Below the pieces are notes generated by a model that was given only the letters and a program-made list of their open reading frames with translations, did no database searches and was not told the origin of the DNA. This document shows positions 5,543 to 10,521 of a stretch of 10,521 bases of DNA, one piece after another; positions within the stretch are counted from its first letter, which is position 1, and each line of letters opens with the position of its first letter. The DNA comes from Candidatus Parcubacteria bacterium (GTDB taxonomy: Bacteria; Patescibacteriota; Minisyncoccia; Phycocordibacterales; Phycocordibacteraceae), in NCBI GenBank assembly GCA_022616215.1, contig JAKEFE010000014.1, forward strand, positions 1 through 10,521, written 5' to 3'. Position numbers and translations under genes: made by a program.

Positions 5543-5572
5543 ACAGGCGGCCTTCGGGCCGCCTGTTTCTTT
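5543..5572 (+). terminator. strong intrinsic terminator with TTCG loop
   Basis: ACAGGCGGCC (5543-5552), loop TTCG, and the exact complement GGCCGCCTGT (5557-5566) form a 10-bp GC-rich stem, followed by TTTCTTT. It begins 22 bases after the stop of the 109-codon gene and touches the lysS stop at 5571. Only the plus-strand side has a T-run, so it clearly serves the plus-strand gene. On the minus strand it could at most slow transcription leaving lysS. Confidence 0.9.
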
Positions 5573-7025
5573 ACCCCCGCGGCCGCATCAGAGGGAAAAG
5601 TTGAGCTTCGCGTATGCTCGTGCCAGCAAGGAAGCTGAAAAGTCGCTCCGACACCCCAAAACCGAACATAGGCGGCATGCCGTATTCCATCGCTTCAACA
5701 TATTCAAAGTCGGCCATTTGCGCTTCTTCATCTCCTGCGTCCCGAAGCGCCTGCTGTTTTTCAAACCGCTCTCGCTGGTCAACCGGATCATTGAGCTCAT
5801 TAAACGCCTTCCCCATCTCACTTCCCCCGATGAGAATTTGAAACCTGTCTACCACGCGCGGATCACCTGCCGTTTTTTTTGCAAGTGGTTCAAGATACAC
5901 CGGCATACCGGTCAATATGGCGGGGCCGCCGATGGATTTGCGCACTTTTTTCCAGAGCAGGTCAACACCTCGTCCAATATCCAGTCCCCTTTCTATGGCC
6001 ATATCCTCTTTTTTCATGTGCTCTTTCACCGTAGCAAGATTGACATCGCGCGGATCAAAACCGTAACGCTCTTGCATGAGCACATTGTAATCAAGATGTT
6101 CCCACTCCTTGCCAAGGTCAACTGTGTGCTCTCCAATAGAAAATTGGAGCGTTCCAAATGTTTCTTTCGCGATAGTCCGATACAGCTCTATGAGCATTGG
6201 CACACCTTTTCGTGAATCTTGGTACGCCTCATAAAATTCAAAATGCGTATAATCCTGCGCGTGCTCATAGGACATCCCTTCATTACGGAAAATTCGCCCG
6301 ATTTCAAAGGTTTTCGATATGCCTCCGGCCATAAGTTTTTTGTGCCAGAGTTCAAGTGAAATACGAAGATACACGTCAAGATCAAGTGCGTTGTGATGGG
6401 TAACAAACGGACGTGCCTCCGCACCTCCGGTCTTTGTTTCCAAAACCGGAGTTTCCACCTCAAGAAAACCGCGTGAACGCATAAAGCTCCTTGCAGCATT
6501 CCAAAAGACCGAGCGTTTGCGCACCAAATCCGCAACGTCCGGATTTAGCAATAGGTCTAGATAGCGTTTGCGGTAACGTTCGTCTTCGTCTTTGAGACCG
6601 AACCATTCGTCAGGAATAGGGCGAAGCGACTTGGCAAGCATGCGCCAACCGGACGCAAGTAAAGAATGCATGCCACGGTTGGTGGTAAACGGCGTGCCGG
6701 TTACTTCAATGAAATCTCCCGCATCAACAACAGAAAGAAAGAAATCAAACTCGTCACCAAGGTCATCTTTTTTAAAAAGCGTCTGCACACGCTTTGTGCC
6801 GTCATATACATCTGCGAACGCGATACCGCCTTGCACACGAAGTGACATAATTCTCCCCGCGAGCGTGACTGTTTCTTTTTTATGTAACAGCTCGTCATAG
6901 GAAGCAAGAAATGCTTTGTTTTCGTGCGTACGATTACACTCGGCCGGATACGGATCCATGCCTCGTTTTTTCAGGAGTTCAATTTTCCCTAACCGTTCAC
7001 TACGCACTTTTTCTAGCGCAGACAT
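5571..7025 (-). CDS. lysS: lysyl-tRNA synthetase, class II
   Basis: This 484-residue enzyme charges tRNA-Lys with lysine using ATP. It has the class II LysRS layout: an N-terminal helix with GMDPYPAE (22-29), an OB-fold anticodon-binding domain (about 52-130), the RYLDLLLNPD linker (154-163), motif 1 around RGFLEVETPVL (185-195), motif 2 at FEIGRIFRNEGMS (240-252), and the LysRS-typical SEMGKAFNELNDPVDQ at 402-417. Motif 3, GFGVSERLFSFL (455-466), is one residue shorter between the glycines and the conserved Arg461 than the usual GLGIGIDR form. The start has an AGGA site seven bases upstream, 23 bases after greA, so greA and lysS probably form one transcript. The stop abuts the convergent plus-strand terminator. 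Confidence 0.97.
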   Translation of the reverse strand: MSALEKVRSERLGKIELLKKRGMDPYPAECNRTHENKAFLASYDELLHKKETVTLAGRIMSLRVQGGIAFADVYDGTKRVQTLFKKDDLGDEFDFFLSVVDAGDFIEVTGTPFTTNRGMHSLLASGWRMLAKSLRPIPDEWFGLKDEDERYRKRYLDLLLNPDVADLVRKRSVFWNAARSFMRSRGFLEVETPVLETKTGGAEARPFVTHHNALDLDVYLRISLELWHKKLMAGGISKTFEIGRIFRNEGMSYEHAQDYTHFEFYEAYQDSRKGVPMLIELYRTIAKETFGTLQFSIGEHTVDLGKEWEHLDYNVLMQERYGFDPRDVNLATVKEHMKKEDMAIERGLDIGRGVDLLWKKVRKSIGGPAILTGMPVYLEPLAKKTAGDPRVVDRFQILIGGSEMGKAFNELNDPVDQRERFEKQQALRDAGDEEAQMADFEYVEAMEYGMPPMFGFGVSERLFSFLAGTSIREAQLFPLMRPRG

Positions 7026-7048
7026 GGTGAAATCCTACCACACACAGG

Positions 7049-7519
7049 TCAACTGACCTTTTCTATGGTGTACGTCTGCTTGCCTCCCGGAGTCTCAAAC
7101 GTAAATTCGTCTCCTTTTTTCTTCCCCATAAGTGCCGCGCCAAGCGGAGACACGTGAGAAAGTTTTCGCTCACGCATATCCGCTTCTTCGCTTCCGACGA
7201 TGGTGTACTCGTGCGTTTCGCCGCCTCCCTCTTTCTTAATCGTTACGTTTGAACCAAACCCAACAACATCTTTTTTCTTGTTATCCGTGGCGATTTTTGC
7301 GCGCTTCACGAGTTCTTCAAGTTTTCGTATGCGCTCTTCGGTCGCGGCTTGGAGATCCCGCGCTTCCTGATATTCGGCGTTTTCGGACAAATCGCCGAGC
7401 GAACGAGCGTATTCAAGATTTTTGGCGATTTCCGAGCGGCGCACGGTTTTTAAGTGGTCAAGCTCCTTGACCACTTCGTCAAATTTCTCCTGCGAAAGTA
7501 CGGTGTCTTCTCCGGCCAT
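7049..7519 (-). CDS. greA: transcription elongation factor GreA
   Basis: GreA enters the RNA polymerase secondary channel and stimulates cleavage of backtracked RNA. The 156 residues match the family length: an N-terminal coiled coil (about 8-80) whose tip carries the acidic DLSENAEY motif (43-50, with Asp43 and Glu46 as the catalytic pair), followed by an FKBP-like C-terminal domain with SPLGAALMGKKKGDEF at 123-138. The start at 7519 follows a promoter so closely that the mRNA would have a leader of only about five bases; an AGG lies near the start. A basic KKK run is present at 82-84. It is followed by lysS, a common type of housekeeping pairing. Confidence 0.97.
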   Translation of the reverse strand: MAGEDTVLSQEKFDEVVKELDHLKTVRRSEIAKNLEYARSLGDLSENAEYQEARDLQAATEERIRKLEELVKRAKIATDNKKKDVVGFGSNVTIKKEGGGETHEYTIVGSEEADMRERKLSHVSPLGAALMGKKKGDEFTFETPGGKQTYTIEKVS

Positions 7520-7530
7520 GAAGTCAACCT

Positions 7531-7558
7531 ATTGTACGGGTAACCGCCCCCGCGTCAA
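7531..7558 (-). promoter_or_regulatory. promoter of greA-lysS
   Basis: On the minus strand TTGACG (7553-7558) and TACAAT (7531-7536) are separated by 16 bases in the 60-base gap between mrdA and greA. The predicted start near 7524 leaves roughly five bases before the greA ATG, so this mRNA would be nearly leaderless. It indicates that greA-lysS can be expressed independently of the mre cluster. No mrdA terminator hairpin is seen in the same gap. Confidence 0.6.
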
Positions 7559-7579
7559 CAAATGCTCTTTCCACACGTA

Positions 7580-9253
7580 TTACAGGCCAAAATATTCCGG
7601 TGCCACCTCCCGCAGTGTGGAGAAAAATTGGCTCATCACATAAATGCCGCCCGTTGGGTTTCCCGAGGGACCTTTTTCCATCACCACCGCAAACGCATAT
7701 TTGGGCGCGTCGTACGGGAAAAATCCGACAGCCCACGAGTTGTACCATTCATTATTAAAACCGAGCTGGGCGGTTCCCGTCTTTCCCGCCGCTTTTACAT
7801 AAGAAAGCGAATTCAACCCGATAGACGTGCCTTCAGTAACTCCAAGACGCATGCCCTCGCGCACGACCGTAAGATGCTCTGGAGCAATAGCGATGCTCTC
7901 GCCCTCTACGACATCATCTTTCACAATGGTCGGGCGCACGAGTTTGCCGCTTGCAATCGCCCCAATAGCCCGCACGGCTTCAAGCGGCGTTATTTGCATG
8001 GCGTACTGCCCGATGGCGGTGTGGTAGGTGTTTCCTATGCGCCACGGCTCTTCATACGTCTTTTCCTTCCACGCGGGAGTCGGCACAAAACCGCTCACCT
8101 CTCCCGCAAGTTCTATGCCGGTTGGCGCTTCAAACCCAAAAAGCCGATACCAGTAGGCAAGCCGTTCAATGCCAAGCCCTTTGTGGTCACCAAAACCCCC
8201 GCCTATCGTATAGAAATAGACGTCAGAAGAAACGGCAATGGCTTCCCGCAGATCGGTAGCACCGTGCACTTTCCAGTCTTTGAAGACGGTCGGGTTGTCC
8301 GGGTCGTAGGGGTTTGGCACCACCAAAGAGCCGGTGGAAACGATGGTCGTGTGCGGTGTTACGAGCCCGTCGGAGAGCGCTCCTGCGGCAATGAGAGGCT
8401 TGACGATTGACCCGGGTGTATACAGACCCGACACGGCTCTATCAAGATAGGGGTCGCGCGCATCCTCAAAATAGGAGGCGATAAGGTCTGCCGGTTGCCC
8501 TTGTGAAAGAATGTTCGGATCGTATTCCGGGTACGACACGAGCGCGTGTATTTCGCCAGTAGAAACGTCCATAAGAATTCCTGAACCTCCCTGAAAAGGA
8601 ACGTCGTCTGCAAGTCCTTGTATGGCGTCATAGAGCGCATGCTGCGCCCTCGCGTCAATTGAAAGCGTCACGGGCTCGCCATTTTCCGAAGGTGCAACAC
8701 TTCCCTGCGAAAGAATGTCGCCGAGCGCGTTTTCTTCTACAAGGAGCGTTCCGTTTTGTCCGGCAAGTAGAAGGTCAAAGGCGGCCTCGACGCCTGCGAT
8801 GCCGTGAATTTCCGTCTTAAAATAATTCCCGCTACTGTCCTTTTGTGGGTACGACACATATCCGAGGAGATGCCCAAACCCGGGATTTTCGTACACACGA
8901 ACGGGAAATCCGTCTTCCCCCACAGCGTTTTCTACGAGTGCCACGCCGTTTCTGTCAAAAATGGCGCCGCGCTCGGCAAACACTATCTCGGGGCGCAAAC
9001 GGTTTTTCTCGCTTTGCGCCGCATACGCCGCACCGTCGATAAGCCCCACCTCTCCCGCTTTCCCCAAAAGAATGAGAAGAAGCACACACACACCAACGGA
9101 AAGCAAGAAGTAGTTTACTTCGGAGAGCGGTTTTTCAAGACGTCCTTCAAGTCGGGCATTGTCAAAATCTGGAAGATTCTTAGAATCAAGAAAAATTTCG
9201 TTTGGTGCGATTTCGTTGTTTTGTATTTTTCTTCCGCGTCCAAAAAGAGTCAT
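7580..9253 (-). CDS. mrdA: peptidoglycan D,D-transpeptidase PBP2 (MrdA), elongasome
   Basis: This 557-residue class B penicillin-binding protein cross-links lateral-wall peptidoglycan with MreBCD and RodA. A cytoplasmic N-terminus of about 45 residues, longer than usual and rich in charged residues, precedes one membrane anchor (about 46-64). The pedestal region has the PBP2-type ERGAIFDRNG at 94-103. The transpeptidase domain carries SIVK with nucleophile Ser282 (282-285), SSD at 342-344 and KTGT at 491-494. The second motif is SxD and not SxN, as is usual for PBP2 and unlike the SLN of the FtsI in this window. The mreBCD context supports MrdA. The start overlaps the mreD stop (ATGA). A rodA gene, which often follows, is absent here. 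Confidence 0.94.
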   Translation of the reverse strand: MTLFGRGRKIQNNEIAPNEIFLDSKNLPDFDNARLEGRLEKPLSEVNYFLLSVGVCVLLLILLGKAGEVGLIDGAAYAAQSEKNRLRPEIVFAERGAIFDRNGVALVENAVGEDGFPVRVYENPGFGHLLGYVSYPQKDSSGNYFKTEIHGIAGVEAAFDLLLAGQNGTLLVEENALGDILSQGSVAPSENGEPVTLSIDARAQHALYDAIQGLADDVPFQGGSGILMDVSTGEIHALVSYPEYDPNILSQGQPADLIASYFEDARDPYLDRAVSGLYTPGSIVKPLIAAGALSDGLVTPHTTIVSTGSLVVPNPYDPDNPTVFKDWKVHGATDLREAIAVSSDVYFYTIGGGFGDHKGLGIERLAYWYRLFGFEAPTGIELAGEVSGFVPTPAWKEKTYEEPWRIGNTYHTAIGQYAMQITPLEAVRAIGAIASGKLVRPTIVKDDVVEGESIAIAPEHLTVVREGMRLGVTEGTSIGLNSLSYVKAAGKTGTAQLGFNNEWYNSWAVGFFPYDAPKYAFAVVMEKGPSGNPTGGIYVMSQFFSTLREVAPEYFGL

Positions 9254-9504
9254 GCCGCCATGATACGCGTTCGCACAACGTTACGCATCACAAACGCAAG
9301 AAGCGACAGCCCAAGACCGAGCGATACGCCAAGAGGAACGGGATACGCTCCCGGAACAAAATACACGAGATCGGACAGTAAGCCGACAACAAACGCGACC
9401 GGAGGGAAAAAGAATGATGCGGCAAAGGAAAGAATAAGCGTCATCGGATACGGAAACCAAAACACCGACAGGAGGGCAGCCACGATGAGAATAGTTTTGA
9501 TCAT
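9250..9504 (-). CDS. mreD: short MreD-like integral membrane protein
   Basis: This 84-residue, very hydrophobic protein has two to three predicted membrane segments (about 4-19, 21-50 and 56-72) and a basic C-terminus (RNVVRTR at 74-80). It occupies the mreD position between mreC and mrdA and overlaps both with ATGA junctions. Typical MreD proteins have about 160 residues and five or six helices, so this is about half size. No frameshift explains the length: the start and stop are both locked into overlaps with neighbours, which points to a truly short form. MreD links MreC to PBP2 and RodA. Assignment rests on position and topology, because sequence similarity in this family is weak. Confidence 0.65.
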   Translation of the reverse strand: MIKTILIVAALLSVFWFPYPMTLILSFAASFFFPPVAFVVGLLSDLVYFVPGAYPVPLGVSLGLGLSLLAFVMRNVVRTRIMAA

Positions 9505-10250
9505 AGCGCAATGTCTACCGTGGTGAGCATAAACGGGTTTGCAAACGGACGAATGACGAGCGTTTTTTGCGGAGCCGAGGCACTTTCTTCAATATGCACA
9601 ACCGTTCCTAGGGGAGAAGCTCCGGGAGAAATAAACACAGAGTCTCCGACCGTTACCGGCACTTCTTTTGGCACATCGGAAGAAAACGCGCCCGCGCCTT
9701 CTCCCCGCAACGTTATCGGCAAACGGCTCTCCCCCACCGCGCCTTCGTTCGTCCCTCCCGCCGCCGAAAAAAGAAGGGCGCGGGACGTTTTCTCTTCAAC
9801 CTGCGCAATAATCCCTACCGGCACGCCCTGACCAAACACCGCCGCGCCCATGGAAACGCCGTCTGCGCTCCCCACATCAAGCACAAGCACGTCGTAGGGC
9901 GTAACCGGCGGCCGACTAAGCACACGGGCAAAAAGGCGCGTGTCTTCTTGCGACGCTTCTCCTTCTCGCAGTTGCGCCAACAGCGCTTCTTTCTCATTGT
10001 GAAGTGTTTGGTTTTCTTCTTTGAGACGATCGCGCTCTGCGGCTACACGGCCAGCGTCCTCAAAAGAAACAGCGGGAGCCAACACATAACTACCGACATG
10101 AAGCAACGGTGCGGTAAGGGCAGAGAATGTTGACGGAAAAACAAACCGGAGAAACACCATCACGAGCGTGACAGCCACAACAAGGGCAAAGACGATCACA
10201 CCACGTGCGGAAAAAATATGATTACGATTGCGGGGATATCGCGTCTTCAT
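9501..10250 (-). CDS. mreC: rod shape-determining protein MreC
   Basis: MreC is the extracytoplasmic scaffold that activates PBP2-RodA during cell elongation. The 249 residues show a basic N-terminus, a membrane anchor (about 16-36), a coiled coil (about 63-98, rich in Glu, Arg, Leu and Gln) and the C-terminal beta-barrel region (about 105-249) with RPPVTPYDVLVLDVGSADGV (113-132), the family's typical segment after the coiled coil. I start at the ATG 10248-10250, which gives a normal MreC N-terminus. The frame is open further upstream to 10460, but that part lies inside mreB and looks non-coding. The chosen start overlaps the end of mreB by 29 bases and lacks a clear Shine-Dalgarno site, implying coupled translation. 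The stop overlaps the mreD start (ATGA). Confidence 0.93.
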   Translation of the reverse strand: MKTRYPRNRNHIFSARGVIVFALVVAVTLVMVFLRFVFPSTFSALTAPLLHVGSYVLAPAVSFEDAGRVAAERDRLKEENQTLHNEKEALLAQLREGEASQEDTRLFARVLSRPPVTPYDVLVLDVGSADGVSMGAAVFGQGVPVGIIAQVEEKTSRALLFSAAGGTNEGAVGESRLPITLRGEGAGAFSSDVPKEVPVTVGDSVFISPGASPLGTVVHIEESASAPQKTLVIRPFANPFMLTTVDIAL

Positions 10251-10521
10251 CAAGAAATATGCTACGCCACATGCTGGGGTCTTCGGTAATGATACCCGTG
10301 CCGCGCACCACAGCCGTGAGCGGATCGTTTGCCACATACACCGGCACGCCGAGCACTTTAGAGAGATGATCGGAAAGTCCGCGAAGCAGTGCGCCGCCGC
10401 CAAAGACGGTAACACCGCGCTCAAGCACGTCGGAGAGGAGCTCCGGAGGCGTGTTCTCAATCACCTCCTTCATGGTCTCCGTGAGTATGTCAAGCGACGG
10501 CTTGAGCGCTTCGCGTATGTC
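10222..10521 (-). CDS. mreB: rod shape-determining protein MreB, C-terminal 99 residues (5' end outside window)
   Basis: The frame is open from the right edge to TAA at 10222-10224 and gives the last 99 residues of the bacterial actin MreB, which organises the elongation machinery under the membrane. Visible family motifs are DIREALKPSLD at the cut edge, the TPPELLSDVLERGV stretch, the nucleotide-site VFGGGALLRGL and the VANDPLTAVVRGTG segment near the C-terminus. The tail after this (about 20 residues, with MWRSIFLDED) is variable in the family. The gene is incomplete only because the window ends; no internal damage is seen. The stop lies 29 bases inside mreC. Confidence 0.97.
   Translation of the reverse strand, partial: DIREALKPSLDILTETMKEVIENTPPELLSDVLERGVTVFGGGALLRGLSDHLSKVLGVPVYVANDPLTAVVRGTGIITEDPSMWRSIFLDEDAISPQS

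Noticed and set aside
7046..7065. Small hairpin AGGTC-AACT-GACCT followed by TTTTCT near the greA stop
   Set aside because: The stem is only 5 bp, and the T-run lies on the plus strand, antisense to greA. On the coding strand no T-run follows, so it is not a greA terminator.
7562..8410. Long plus-strand open frame opposite mrdA
   Set aside because: The minus strand encodes an intact PBP2 with all active-site motifs; the opposite frame has no recognisable domain and arises from base composition.
8804..9526. Long plus-strand open frame opposite mrdA and mreD
   Set aside because: It crosses a minus-strand gene boundary and has a low-complexity basic composition; the opposing genes are supported by motifs and overlaps.
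10251..10460. Upstream extension of the mreC frame into mreB
   Set aside because: The added residues are Cys-, Arg- and Ser-rich, overlie the conserved mreB C-terminus and would put 70 residues before a normal MreC N-terminus.

Overview
The window is a tightly packed cell-envelope region, read almost entirely on the minus strand. The gene set and protein features suggest a bacterium of the Candidate Phyla Radiation (Parcubacteria-like): a very short MreD, a MurF-type ligase whose usual N-terminal substrate domain is replaced by a hydrophobic helix, a lysyl-tRNA synthetase with a compressed motif 3, start/stop overlaps nearly everywhere, and few clear Shine-Dalgarno sites. That placement is an inference from gene content. 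No rRNA or other taxonomic marker is present.

In the direction of transcription (right to left) the window starts with the elongasome cluster: the 3' end of mreB (10222-10521), mreC (9501-10250), a short mreD-like gene (9250-9504) and mrdA/PBP2 (7580-9253), all overlapping by 4 to 29 bases. A housekeeping pair follows. greA (7049-7519) has its own promoter in the 60-base gap after mrdA, and lysS (5571-7025) lies 23 bases downstream of it. After a plus-strand cassette comes the start of the division and cell-wall (dcw) cluster: mraZ (4287-4712), rsmH (3352-4290), an ftsL-like gene (3069-3359), ftsI/PBP3 (1332-3062) and murF (55-1335). The next gene probably begins at the left edge.

The only plus-strand transcription unit sits between lysS and mraZ, at about 4938-5567. 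It has a well-formed promoter (TTGACG, 17 bases, TATGCT), a possible 25-codon hydrophobic peptide whose ATG lies at the predicted transcription start, two overlapping stem-loops resembling an antiterminator and terminator, a GC-rich 109-codon gene of unknown function with a good Shine-Dalgarno site, and a strong TTCG-loop terminator facing the end of lysS. This is the least explained part of the window.

The minus-strand control region of the dcw cluster (about 4713-4907) is also rich. It holds 10-bp-phased TGGGAT repeats typical of MraZ operators, two -10-like hexamers, a perfect 20-bp inverted repeat with a 60-base loop, and an 18-codon upstream reading frame with a good Shine-Dalgarno site that overlaps the mraZ start out of frame.

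Together the genes supply two peptidoglycan synthesis programmes: lateral growth (MreB/C/D with PBP2) and septation (FtsL-like with FtsI). MurF completes the UDP-MurNAc-pentapeptide precursor, and MraZ and RsmH accompany the division operon. rodA/mrdB and murE are not at their common positions here.
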